Source: UBA4738 sp002413305
GTDB taxonomy: Bacteria > Actinomycetota > UBA4738
NCBI GenBank assembly: GCA_036847185.1
Contig: DAIUAM010000010.1
Location: 1 to 64,000 of the forward strand
Length of the DNA stretch: 64,000 nucleotides
Reading direction: 5' to 3'
Shown: positions 14,991 to 23,412 of the stretch, piece by piece
Numbering within the stretch: the stretch's first letter is position 1
How the letters are laid out: the number at the start of each line of letters is the position of its first letter
Made by a program: the position numbers and the translations under genes
The notes under the pieces: model-generated
What the model was told of the DNA's origin: nothing
The model's input: the letters and a program-made list of their open reading frames with translations, nothing else
The model's database searches: none

Positions 14991-15999
14991 GTTCGTCCTC
15001 CCTTCGCCCGAGTCTACGCTCGGGGAGGGCGAGCGGTTTCTCGAACAAGTCGTACCGGCGCGCGGTGTGCATGCCGACCCGCTCGTACAGGCGGGTGGCC
15101 CCAGTTTCGTTCTGCGCGTCCACGAACAGCACCACGTCCTTGATGCCCCGGGCGGCGAAGGCCGCGAACGACCGCCGGAGCAGCGCCCGGCCGACCCCGC
15201 GACCCCGCCACCGGTCCCGGACCCCGAGCGTGTGGACGATCCCCATCTCCGCGTCCAGGCCGCCGACCAGCACCCCGGCCACGTCCCGCCGGTCCGACCG
15301 CAGGTCCTCGGCCACGAACCACAGCTGGGCGTCGAACTGCGGATCGTCCAGGCGATGCGCGGCCCACTCCTCGAAGGGCCGCGCGATCCATCCCCAGTGC
15401 TCCGCGAACGACTCCTCCAGGGCGGCGTGCACGGCGTGGTCGTCGAAGCCCTTGACGAAGGTCCTGATCTCGATCCCGGACGGGGGGTTGGTGGGGCGTC
15501 GGTGCTTGCGTTCGAGCCGGATGTCCATGCGCCAGAAGTGCCGGACCATGGCGTAGCCGCGGTTCCGGAGGAGCTCGTGCGCGGCAGTGTCCGGCGCGAT
15601 GACCCCGTCGCGGATCAGCACCTCGGCGCCGAGGTCCGCACGGCGGACCTGCTCGGCGGCCCGCCACTCCCGCGTCTCCACCAGGAACGCCCCGAGCCCC
15701 CTCCCCCGGTGTTCGGGATGGACCAGCCCGAACCCGTCCATCAGACGGTACCGGTCCCGGGCCACGAGCCACGCGTAGGCCGCCGCCCGGCCTCCCGTGT
15801 CCTCCACGATCCACACGTCCCGGCGAAGGTCGAGCCCGGGCAGGGTCCAGTTCTCGCGGATCATCTCCTGCGTGTAGTCGGGCTCGCCCCAGTCGTGCAG
15901 GTCGCAGGCCAGGAAGAGCGCGGCCATGTCCGGTAGGTCGTCCATCTTCGCGCCCCGGACCGTGTAGCCCGCCGGCGGCACCGGCCGCTTGCCCACCAT
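14980..15999 (-). CDS. Tandem-GNAT acetyltransferase (MshD-like architecture)
   Basis: 339 residues with two GNAT domains. The first has GFGLVHPEHRGRGLGAFLVE near residue 95, the second VHTLGVRDRWRGRGVGRALL near residue 260 followed by ETGATRLYERVGM; both hold the acetyl-CoA-binding R/Q-x-x-G-x-G/A. Mycothiol synthase MshD has the same two-domain plan, and a MshC-like ligase is in this window, but similarity at this level does not prove the substrate. It is the first gene of the minus-strand redox operon and overlaps the peroxiredoxin by 11 bp, which favours a thiol-related role. Confidence 0.75.
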   Translation of the reverse strand: MVGKRPVPPAGYTVRGAKMDDLPDMAALFLACDLHDWGEPDYTQEMIRENWTLPGLDLRRDVWIVEDTGGRAAAYAWLVARDRYRLMDGFGLVHPEHRGRGLGAFLVETREWRAAEQVRRADLGAEVLIRDGVIAPDTAAHELLRNRGYAMVRHFWRMDIRLERKHRRPTNPPSGIEIRTFVKGFDDHAVHAALEESFAEHWGWIARPFEEWAAHRLDDPQFDAQLWFVAEDLRSDRRDVAGVLVGGLDAEMGIVHTLGVRDRWRGRGVGRALLRRSFAAFAARGIKDVVLFVDAQNETGATRLYERVGMHTARRYDLFEKPLALPERRLGRREDERAR

Positions 16000-16066
16000 A
16001 GCCCTCCCCTCGCTGGACGCCGCGAAGACTACCGGGACCCGGGCCCGGGGAACCAGGGCGGGTTCC

Positions 16067-18523
16067 TCACGTTTCGCGGAGCGTGCTCAAGCCCGGGATC
16101 CGCTCGCGGCGATCGGGCACGGGCCGGGGCTCGTACCCCCAGATGCCGTCCAGGCGCTCCGTGCCCGTGGTCTTCTCGAGCCCTTCGGATACCATGCGGA
16201 ACGCCTCGACCACGCCGGGCACCAGGACGATGTGGCCGCCCGTGTCACGGGGCATCGCCCACCGGAACTCGTGCAGCGTGCCGAGCTCGATCATCCCCTG
16301 CCGCAACAGCCGGTACAGCGCGCGCAGCCGGAACCACACCGCCAGCAGCCCGCACGTCGAGAAGAACGAGTACGGCTCCACGCCGAACAGGTGTGATCGC
16401 AGCGCCTCCTCCGAATCGACCCGCCCCACCCGGCCGGTCAGGTCGTGCTCGTCGTTCTTCGCGGTGCACACGATGGCGTGCGGCCGGAGGTCGACGAACC
16501 CGCCGACCGACAGGTGGTAATCGCGGTAGTCCTCGAACGAGCAGAGGTTGCCGCTCTCCCGGTGTCGCTCGCGCAGCCATGTCGCCACCGCAGATGAATC
16601 CGTCACCAGCAGGTCCAGCGGCGCGACGTAGTAGCCGGTCCGGAGCCACGACCGGCCGTCCCGTTCGAACACGATGGGCGAACCGAGCGACGGCACCGAC
16701 CACACGGACCGAACCACCTCGGCCAGCACCAGGCGCAGCGCCTCCCGGCGCCGCGGGAACGGGCCTTGCTCCCGCGGCGGCGTCAGGGGCACCAGGTCCT
16801 CGGGCGTGTCCGCCGACACCAGCGTGGTCAGGTCGCGGGCCAGCGCGTCGAACTCCCACGATGCCAGGTCCTCGAAGGTCAGGCCGCGCGACCGCTCGAT
16901 GAAGAGGCGGCGGGGATCGAAGCGGGCCAGGTCCACGTACGGGTCGATCGCGTCGACGTCCAGCGTGCGTAGCCGGTGGAGCAGGATCAGCAGGCCCAGG
17001 GTGTGGAGCTCGCCCTGGTGCTTCGCCGAGCCGAGGTCCTGGAGCGCCATGGGGTCGAGCCCGGTCAGCTGGCTCCGCCGCAGCGTGGGCTGGGAGAGGA
17101 AGTCCAGGACCTCCCGTGCGTTGTCGGTCTCGTCGTAGTAGCAGACGTTGTCGGGGAACCATGGGTCGGCGCCGTCGTCTCCCAGCAGGCTCACGGTCGC
17201 GAGCATCAAGCCGAGCTCCGACGCGCTGGCCACCCGCATCACCCGGTACAGCGCGTCGGCGTTCGCAACGCTGAAGAACCCGTTCTCGCCGCTGCGGATG
17301 ACGTAGGAAGGCACGAGCTCCTCGCCCCGCTCGAACGTCACCGGCCCGCCCGGTGGATCGTCCAGCGGGACGGTCAGCGGCGGAAGGGTCCGGACGAACT
17401 GGCCGGCCGGGAGCGGCTTCGTCGCCCGGCGGCGGACGCTCCTGGGCGTCGCGGGCTGGTCGGGCTGGGCGCCCTTCGACCCGGGGAAGACCTCGACCGC
17501 CGATTCGAACAGGGCCCGCCGGATGGCCCGATGGAGCGGCACGCGTTCGTGCACCCGAACCTCGTCCACGCCGATCGCCGCGGCCGTGATCAGGACCTTG
17601 ATCCCGGCAGCGCTGTACAGGTCGGTCAGCTCGCCGGCGAACCGCGCCTTCTCGGCCAGGCTGTTGTCGAGCGCCGCGTGCGCGAACCCCAGCCGGATCG
17701 ACGGCCGCCCGCCCGGGTCCGAGGGATCCTCGTCGAACATGCCCCCGACCCCGGTGGTGTGGGCGACCGTGACGGTGTCGGCGGCCTCGCGCTGGACGCG
17801 CACCAGGTCGTCTCGGATCGCCTCCACGAACCGCACCTTCAGCTCGTCGACCCGCTCCGGGCCGAAGCCTTCGACGTGCCCGGCCACCTGTTGGAGCTCG
17901 TCGCCGTGGTAGGCGACCAGGCTGGGGATGGGGATGCCCACCAGCACCGAACGGAACCCTTCGATCCCCAGCGGCTCGAGGTGCTGGCCGGCGTAGGCGC
18001 GGAGGAAGTCCCCGAACGGGCGGGCCGCCGAGACCGCCTGGGCCAGCGACTTGAACACGGTGTCGGGTTCGCTTCCGGGGGCGACCCCCAGGGACCCGAG
18101 GAACTCCTTCACCACCGCCCCGCGCTCCCCGGGCGGGACCTCCGAGACGCGGCTCAGGGCGGGCAGCGGCGTCACGGCGAACCGCTCCAGCGCCACGAAC
18201 ACGCCGCTCGCGGTCAGGTAGCCGTTCCGGACGTGGGCGGGCAGACGCTCGGTGCCGCTCCGCGATTCGACCCACCGGAACAGGCGGCGGGTGAAGGCCT
18301 GGATCTCCTCGCGGGTGGTCCCGGTGGCCACCAGGACGGGGACGTCGTCCGGCCCCGGCGGTGCGATGGCGAACATCTCTTCGTACAACGACAGGAGCTG
18401 GAGGAGGGCGGTCCCCCCGACCGCGCCGGTCCCGCCCAGGAACATGTGCGCGTCGCGGTACCGTTCGCCGGACCGCGCCGCCGCGACCAGTCGGGGGCCG
18501 AGCCGCTCCTTCTTGAACCCCAC
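16067..18523 (-). CDS. Large protein of unknown function with N-terminal GGTGAVGG
   Basis: 818 residues; I do not recognise the family. Near residue 28, AHMFLGGTGAVGGTALLQLL looks like a dinucleotide-binding Rossmann loop following a predicted beta strand. No other catalytic signature, signal peptide or membrane segment is evident. Segments such as AHTTGVGGMFDEDPSD, AHAALDNSLAEKARF and YDETDNAREVLDFL suggest a globular enzyme. A Pro/Arg-rich linker near 345-370 may separate two halves. The start ATG at 18523 follows a gap opposite a divergent membrane-protein gene. Codon use is like its neighbours. Confidence 0.75.
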   Translation of the reverse strand: MGFKKERLGPRLVAAARSGERYRDAHMFLGGTGAVGGTALLQLLSLYEEMFAIAPPGPDDVPVLVATGTTREEIQAFTRRLFRWVESRSGTERLPAHVRNGYLTASGVFVALERFAVTPLPALSRVSEVPPGERGAVVKEFLGSLGVAPGSEPDTVFKSLAQAVSAARPFGDFLRAYAGQHLEPLGIEGFRSVLVGIPIPSLVAYHGDELQQVAGHVEGFGPERVDELKVRFVEAIRDDLVRVQREAADTVTVAHTTGVGGMFDEDPSDPGGRPSIRLGFAHAALDNSLAEKARFAGELTDLYSAAGIKVLITAAAIGVDEVRVHERVPLHRAIRRALFESAVEVFPGSKGAQPDQPATPRSVRRRATKPLPAGQFVRTLPPLTVPLDDPPGGPVTFERGEELVPSYVIRSGENGFFSVANADALYRVMRVASASELGLMLATVSLLGDDGADPWFPDNVCYYDETDNAREVLDFLSQPTLRRSQLTGLDPMALQDLGSAKHQGELHTLGLLILLHRLRTLDVDAIDPYVDLARFDPRRLFIERSRGLTFEDLASWEFDALARDLTTLVSADTPEDLVPLTPPREQGPFPRRREALRLVLAEVVRSVWSVPSLGSPIVFERDGRSWLRTGYYVAPLDLLVTDSSAVATWLRERHRESGNLCSFEDYRDYHLSVGGFVDLRPHAIVCTAKNDEHDLTGRVGRVDSEEALRSHLFGVEPYSFFSTCGLLAVWFRLRALYRLLRQGMIELGTLHEFRWAMPRDTGGHIVLVPGVVEAFRMVSEGLEKTTGTERLDGIWGYEPRPVPDRRERIPGLSTLRET

Positions 18524-18660
18524 GCACGGACTCCCTTCGTGGAGGAGGCGTTCGGCCCAGTGTACGTCGGCCTCCCGAGGGTGCTTGAGTCGGCGGATAC
18601 CGCCGATATCGTGGAGCGTGCAACGCGGGTTCGAACCTGCCCGTGAACCGGGAGCGCGCT

Positions 18661-19053
18661 ATGGCGGAGCAATCGCAGTCGGTCGGGACCATGGCCGGAC
18701 GGGTCCTGCTCACCCTCATCGGGGCGACGGGGCTCATCGTCGGCGCGTTCGAACCCTGGGTGAAGGGCATCCCCGGCTGGAAACTGAACGCGGGCGCGCT
18801 CTACAAGCAGGTCTTCGTGCGCGAGCCGCACATCTTCGTGACGGCCGGCTTCATCGCCCTGGCATTCGGATTGCTCGCCGTCGTCGGACTGGCCACCTCC
18901 GGCTGGCTGACCCGGTTGGCCGGCGCGTTCGGGATCGTCATCTTCATCCTGCTGTGGATCCAGCTGTACCTGGTGGGCGCGAAGACGCTGCCCGGCGCGG
19001 GCGTGTGGCTGGTGTTCGCCGGCGGGCTGGTCGCCGCGGTGGGCGGCGGCTGA
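18661..19053 (+). CDS. Small integral membrane protein
   Basis: About 130 residues with four hydrophobic segments: near 12-35, 60-80, 85-110 and 115-130, separated by short loops; the first loop has PWVKGIPGWKLN. No family recognised. The ATG at 18661 is chosen because GGGAGC lies just upstream; an in-frame GTG at 18643 is the alternative. It is convergent with the PH/SHOCT gene, 18 bp apart. Confidence 0.7.
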   Translation: MAEQSQSVGTMAGRVLLTLIGATGLIVGAFEPWVKGIPGWKLNAGALYKQVFVREPHIFVTAGFIALAFGLLAVVGLATSGWLTRLAGAFGIVIFILLWIQLYLVGAKTLPGAGVWLVFAGGLVAAVGGG

Positions 19054-19071
19054 CCTCTCGGGCCGGAGCGT

Positions 19072-19722
19072 TCAGACCCTTCGAAGCAGGCGGGCCTTCG
19101 CGGACTGGAACTCCTCCACCGTCAGCACGCCTTGGGTCACCAGCTGGTGGAGCTTGGTGAGCTCGTCGGCGACCGAGGCCGGCCCCCACAGCGGGCCGCC
19201 GCCGGGAACCTCCGTCAGTGAGCGGCGGGTCATCAGCCGTTCCTTGATCTCGTAGATCGTGCGCTGGATCCATTCGGGCTTGCGGGCGGCCTGGAGCCGT
19301 TCCTGGCCGGAGCGCCCCGCCGACTCGATCACCACATCTCCCGCGCCGAGCATCCGTTCGAGCACACTCTGGCGGAACCGGACATCGCTGATCTTGTCCA
19401 GCGGGATCTCGATGGACTCTTTGGCGATCCAGCCCCGCCGGCGCATGATCCGGTCCGTAGTCAGCACGAAGTGCGAGGTGGCCCACCGGGTGAACGCCTG
19501 CCCCGGCGCCAGGACGAAGGCGGCCAGCGCGATCAGCACCGCGACCACGTAGATCCACGCGCCCCACGAGTAGGGGACGACCAGGAAGACCACGACCAGC
19601 GCCACCACGATGGACAGCGTCTGCGCGGCCGGCTTCACCAGCGCGATCCAGTGGGGCCGCAGATCGAAGACCAGATCTTCGTCGGGGCCGAGGATCGAAG
19701 CGGGGAAGTGCTGCATGCTCAC
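19072..19722 (-). CDS. bPH2 (YdbS-like) membrane protein with SHOCT tail
   Basis: 216 residues. Two TM segments at about 33-75 lead into a bacterial PH-like domain (bPH2): FVLTTDRIMRRRGWIAKESIEIPLDKISDVRFRQS is split by the usual strand pattern, then GAGDVVIESAG. The C-terminal 35 residues, ELTKLHQLVTQGVLTVEEFQSAK, are a SHOCT motif. Proteins of this plan are common in actinobacteria and sit in the membrane; their role is unknown. Confidence 0.85.
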   Translation of the reverse strand: MSMQHFPASILGPDEDLVFDLRPHWIALVKPAAQTLSIVVALVVVFLVVPYSWGAWIYVVAVLIALAAFVLAPGQAFTRWATSHFVLTTDRIMRRRGWIAKESIEIPLDKISDVRFRQSVLERMLGAGDVVIESAGRSGQERLQAARKPEWIQRTIYEIKERLMTRRSLTEVPGGGPLWGPASVADELTKLHQLVTQGVLTVEEFQSAKARLLRRV

Positions 19723-19774
19723 CGCCCGACGGTACCCGCGGGATGGGGGCAGAGCAACTATGTTGCCGAACGGG

Positions 19775-20497
19775 TCAGGGCCCAGTGAGGATGGCCACCA
19801 CCCGCTCCGTGTCGGTCAGGTCCGGGAGCACCGCGTCCGCGCCCGAGCCCGCCAGCTCCTGGTAGCCGTACCGACCGGTCCCGACCAGCAGGCATCGGGT
19901 CCCTCCGGCCCGCGCCGCGATCAGGTCGAGGGGCGTGTCTCCCACCACCCACACCTGCTGGGGTTCGAACGCGAACCCCAGCCGCCGTTTCGCCTTCGCC
20001 ATGGCCACGGCGACCAGGGCGAGGCGGTCGCCGTCATCGCTTCCGGTCGCCCCCAGCTCCAGGTCCACCCACCGGTCCAGGCCGAACGCGGCCAGCTTCA
20101 GGCGGGCGTTCGCCGCGAGGTTCCCCGTCAGGACGGTCTGGACCACGCGGGGGTCCGAAGCCAGGCGGCGCAACACCGGCTCGGCCCCTGGCAACACCCG
20201 GCCGTGCTCCCGGATCAGGTAGGTGGCTGCCTCGAGCTCCTTCTCCAGCGCCTCCAGCACCGCCGGGAGATGCCGTCGGGCTTCGGGTTCCGAGATGGCC
20301 ATGGACGCCAGGATCTCCAGCGCGATCTGCGGATCGGTCTTGCCCGCCATATGGACGTCGTGCGGCCCCGGAGCCCGGCCGATCACTGAGCCAACCGCTA
20401 GGTCGAACGCGGTCTGGGCGGCCGGGCCGGCCAGCACGAGCGTGCCGTCGACGTCCCACAGCACCAGACGGTCGGGACGAGGGAGCGGGTTCGGCAC
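19775..20497 (-). CDS. HAD-superfamily phosphatase (phosphoglycolate-phosphatase-like)
   Basis: 240 residues. HAD motif I LWDVDGTLV at about 13-21, motif II TVLTGN near 120, motif III Lys in the KAKRR segment, motif IV VVGDTPLDLIAAR near 190, with the cap domain between I and II. The enzyme should hydrolyse a small phosphate ester through an Asp-phosphate; phosphoglycolate is the commonest substrate for this subgroup, but the actual one is unknown. The gene is divergent from pilT. Confidence 0.85.
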   Translation of the reverse strand: MPNPLPRPDRLVLWDVDGTLVLAGPAAQTAFDLAVGSVIGRAPGPHDVHMAGKTDPQIALEILASMAISEPEARRHLPAVLEALEKELEAATYLIREHGRVLPGAEPVLRRLASDPRVVQTVLTGNLAANARLKLAAFGLDRWVDLELGATGSDDGDRLALVAVAMAKAKRRLGFAFEPQQVWVVGDTPLDLIAARAGGTRCLLVGTGRYGYQELAGSGADAVLPDLTDTERVVAILTGP

Positions 20498-20603
20498 GGC
20501 CCGAGGCTCCCAGACGGCCGCTCGGTCGCCAACCGGCGGGACCGAGGAGGCCGATCCGGCGTCAAGTCGGACCCCTCACGGTCCGATGCACATGGAGGGA
20601 CTC

Positions 20604-21704
20604 ATGAAGATCGACGACCTCATCGGCCGGCTCGTGGACTCTGGGGGGAGCGACCTGTACCTCAAGGTCGGCGTCCCACCCAGTCTTCGCGTCAACGGCG
20701 AGATCGAACACCTGGACCTGCCCGTCCTGACCCAGACCGACACGCAGACGCTCGCCCGCGAGGTCCTGCCCCCGGCGAAGTTCGAGGACCTGGCCCGCCA
20801 GGGCGACGCGGAGACCGCCATCTGGCTGGGGCGCCTGGGCCGGTACCGCGTGAGCGCCTACCAACAGCGCGGCGTGAGCGGGCTGGTCATCCGGCGCATC
20901 GTCACCGAGATCCCGAACTTCACCCAGCTCGGGCTCCCCCCGGTCGTCCGCAGGGTCGCCGAGGAACCGAGAGGCCTGATCCTGATCACCGGGACGTCGG
21001 GTTCGGGGAAGACGACCACCATCGCCTCGATGATCGGTCACATCAACACGATCCGGCCGTGGCACGTCATCACGCTCGAGGATCCCATCGAGGTCTTCCA
21101 CGAGGACGGCCGGTCCCTGATCGACCAGCGGGAGATCGGTGCCGACATCGTGTCGTACGCGGCCGGCATCCGGTACGCGGTCCGGCAGGACCCCGACGTG
21201 ATCTTCATCGGCGAGATCCGGGACGAAGCCACCGCCGACGCGGCCATGTGGGCCGCCGACACCGGCCACCTGGTCATCTCCACGATGCACACCCTCAACG
21301 CGATCGAGACCGTGAACCGTATGGTCGACCTCTTCCCCGCGGACCGGCAGCGGCAGGCCCGTCGATCCCTGGCCGGGACGTTGAAGGCCGTCATCAGCCA
21401 GCGGCTGGTGCCACGGGCCGGCGGCGTCGGGCGCATCCCGGCCGTGGAGGTCCTGATCGTGAACGGCCGGGCCGCCGAGCTGATCCAGGAGCCGGCGAAG
21501 ACCGACGCGCTCGCCGACATCATCCGCGAAGGAGGCTCCTACGGGATGCAGACGTTCGACCAGTCGCTGGTCGAACTGGTGAAGAGCGGCGCGGTGGCCG
21601 TGGAGGAGGCCGAGTTCGCGGCCAGCAACCGGCACGACTTCCTGCTGTCCGTGGAGGGCTCGCAGTCCCGCGGGGCGGCGTTCGCCACCTCGCCGCAGCC
21701 CTGA
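20604..21704 (+). CDS. pilT: PilT-like type IV pilus retraction ATPase
   Basis: About 366 residues. Features in order: N-terminal PAS-like domain with GGSDLYLKVGVPPSLRVNGEI, Walker A GTSGSGKTTT near 135, Asp box and LEDPIEVFHEDG, Walker B VIFIGEIRDEATADAAMWAADTGH split by the usual residues, and the His box STMHTLNA. It powers pilus retraction or pilin-type transport. GGAGGGA just before the third in-frame ATG (20604) decides the start. No pilin, PilB, PilC or PilM-Q genes are adjacent, so it is an isolated copy; the rest of the machine must be elsewhere. Confidence 0.88.
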   Translation: MKIDDLIGRLVDSGGSDLYLKVGVPPSLRVNGEIEHLDLPVLTQTDTQTLAREVLPPAKFEDLARQGDAETAIWLGRLGRYRVSAYQQRGVSGLVIRRIVTEIPNFTQLGLPPVVRRVAEEPRGLILITGTSGSGKTTTIASMIGHINTIRPWHVITLEDPIEVFHEDGRSLIDQREIGADIVSYAAGIRYAVRQDPDVIFIGEIRDEATADAAMWAADTGHLVISTMHTLNAIETVNRMVDLFPADRQRQARRSLAGTLKAVISQRLVPRAGGVGRIPAVEVLIVNGRAAELIQEPAKTDALADIIREGGSYGMQTFDQSLVELVKSGAVAVEEAEFAASNRHDFLLSVEGSQSRGAAFATSPQP

Positions 21705-21708
21705 TCGG

Positions 21709-22083
21709 TCAACCCGCCGGATCGTCCCGCCCGGCCTCCATCCACCACTCGGTGAACTCGACGCATCGCCCATCCGCGCCGAACCGGATCACCCACAGAT
21801 TGCTGTACACGGCCGGCGGATCGCGGTACGTGGTGTGGCCGCGGACGAAGGTCAGGCTTCCCGACACTGCCAGCACGTCGAAGCCGAACACCCAGTCGCC
21901 CGGCCGGTCGCCGATCGCGCGCCATCCTTCGACGATCGCGTCCTGCCCGACCCAGGGGTCGCGGTCCGGGGCGGTGAAGTAGCGTGCGTCCGGGGCGAAG
22001 AGGGCGCGGATGTCGTTCGGCTCGTTCGTCGCCCACGCGGTTACGTAGCCCTGCACCCACGCCCGCACGTCCGATCCGTCCAT
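21709..22083 (-). CDS. SnoaL-like / NTF2-fold protein
   Basis: 124 residues of the SnoaL-like fold: N-terminal helix WVQGYVTAWATNEPNDIRALFAPDARY, then GQDAIVEGWRAIGDRPGDW and the closing YSNLWVIRFGADGRCVEFTEWWM. Such cone-shaped barrels bind small hydrophobic ligands or act as isomerases or hydrolases; no function can be assigned. It is convergent with pilT, 4 bp apart. Confidence 0.82.
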   Translation of the reverse strand: MDGSDVRAWVQGYVTAWATNEPNDIRALFAPDARYFTAPDRDPWVGQDAIVEGWRAIGDRPGDWVFGFDVLAVSGSLTFVRGHTTYRDPPAVYSNLWVIRFGADGRCVEFTEWWMEAGRDDPAG

Positions 22084-22188
22084 CCCTCGTCCGCCTTTCA
22101 GGTCGGGCCCACTTCGGCAGAACGGAACGCGTCCCTCGTCCGTAGACCATAGTGCGAAGATCCTGGCGGGCATCTCAAGGAGGCGAGT

Positions 22189-22704
22189 ATGAACGGGAAG
22201 CGGATGGGGCGGACGCAGTTGGCCGTGGTCGTGGTGGGGGTGGCGGGCCTGCTGCTCTCCGCGTGCAGCAAGGCGACGAACACGGGATCGGGCGGTGGTG
22301 GGAGCGGTTCCGGGGTGCAGCTCCAGACGAAGGCGATCGGCAGCGTGGGCACGGTCCTGGCCACGGCGAAGGGCTTCACGCTGTACCACAACACGGAAGA
22401 GTCGGGGAGCAACATCGCTTGCACCGGCACGTGCGCGAGTACGTGGCCACCGCTCCTGGCCGCCGCGGGAACCACCCCGCAGGTGTCCGGGGCGAGCGGC
22501 ACATGGGGCACGATCAAGCGGCCGGATGGCCAGACCCAGCTGACCTACAACAACCAGCCGCTGTACACCTACTCGGGCGACACGGCTGCGGGTCAGGCGA
22601 ACGGTCAGGGCCTCGGCGGGATCTGGTTCGCCGAAACGGCGTCGGGCACGGTGGCTTCGTCATCGCCGTCCAGCGCGGGGGGCGGCGGCTACTACCACCC
22701 GTAA
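22189..22704 (+). CDS. Secreted Y-x4-D repeat lipoprotein
   Basis: 171 residues. A signal peptide ends in the lipobox LLSAC at residue 26, followed by a Ser/Gly linker. Two repeats of the lipoprotein_15 type follow: GFTLYHNTEESGSNIACTG with CASTWPPLL, and PLYTYSGDTAAGQANGQGL. The tail is Ser/Gly-rich and ends in YYHP. Function of this actinobacterial and proteobacterial surface family is unknown. An AAGGAGG site precedes the ATG by about 7 nt. Confidence 0.88.
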   Translation: MNGKRMGRTQLAVVVVGVAGLLLSACSKATNTGSGGGGSGSGVQLQTKAIGSVGTVLATAKGFTLYHNTEESGSNIACTGTCASTWPPLLAAAGTTPQVSGASGTWGTIKRPDGQTQLTYNNQPLYTYSGDTAAGQANGQGLGGIWFAETASGTVASSSPSSAGGGGYYHP

Positions 22705-22733
22705 CGGCGCGCGGCGTCGTCGTCGGTTGCGGT

Positions 22734-22952
22734 TCAGGCCGAGCGGGCGAGGAGCACGCCCAGGTCCGATCCGCCGATCGTGGCCAGCCACTCGTGCGGT
22801 TCGCACAGGCCGAGCGCCTCGCCCCCCAGGTAGACGTGATCGAGACCCTCGGGGAACTCGGGCCACCGCGAGGAGGCCGGGATGCGTTCGGCCACGCGGA
22901 ACGACGCCGTGGCCGGTCTCCCGCAGCCCCTGATCGCGCACACGTCGGTCAT
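22734..22952 (-). CDS. Small Cys/His protein, unknown
   Basis: 72 residues beginning MTDVCAIRGCGRPATASF, with a later GLCEPHEWLATIGG. The spaced Cys-x4-C and C-x2-H could bind zinc. The ATG at 22952 has GGGAGCGAG upstream. No family recognised; the pattern of an N-terminal CxxxxCGRPA followed by a hydrophobic C-terminus recurs among small actinobacterial hypotheticals as far as I recall. Confidence 0.6.
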   Translation of the reverse strand: MTDVCAIRGCGRPATASFRVAERIPASSRWPEFPEGLDHVYLGGEALGLCEPHEWLATIGGSDLGVLLARSA

Positions 22953-23113
22953 GTCTCGCTCCCGTCGTCGCGACCGGACCGACACGTCGAACCCGGTCCC
23001 ATCTATCAACGGCAGGCCGGAGCTCGAACCTGAGCTAGCCAGGTGGGGCGAGGCCGGACGTGGATACTGGCTTCCAGTCGCCTGCTCGAGGGAGTCTCGG
23101 GAGAGGGGGAGCG

Positions 23114-23395
23114 GTGCTGTATCACCTTTCGATCCACAGCCCGAATCCGGAGTTCCGCCAAGCCGTCGTGGACTCCATGCACCGGTTCGGCGAGGCCGCC
23201 CGCACCCAACCCGGTCTGGTAGAGGTGCACACGCTGGCCGATACCAGATCGGACACCCTCGTCGGCCTGGCCGTGTGGGAATCGGCGGAGGCGCTGGGCG
23301 CCGCCCGTCCGGCGCTGGGGGCGGCGACGGAAGGCGACGACTTCGACGCGTGGGACGCCAAGCCCATCCGCTCGTTCCTGCTGGAGGAGGTCTGA
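23114..23395 (+). CDS. ABM-like (dimeric alpha-beta barrel) small protein
   Basis: 93 residues from a GTG behind GAGAGGGGGA. The pattern YHLSIHSPNPEFRQAVVDSMHRFGEAARTQPG, then VEVHTLADTRSDTLVGLAVWES, matches a dimeric alpha/beta barrel of the antibiotic-biosynthesis-monooxygenase type. Substrate unknown; many such proteins are heme- or quinone-related or structural. It is convergent with the histidine kinase pair. Confidence 0.7.
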   Translation: MLYHLSIHSPNPEFRQAVVDSMHRFGEAARTQPGLVEVHTLADTRSDTLVGLAVWESAEALGAARPALGAATEGDDFDAWDAKPIRSFLLEEV

Positions 23396-23412
23396 CCGGG
23401 GTTCCGAGCCGG

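Noticed and set aside
18615..18640. GGGTTCGAACCTG resembles a tRNA T-arm
   Set aside because: The 5-bp stem does not pair and no cloverleaf can be built. It is one of the iterated GTTCGAAC sites.
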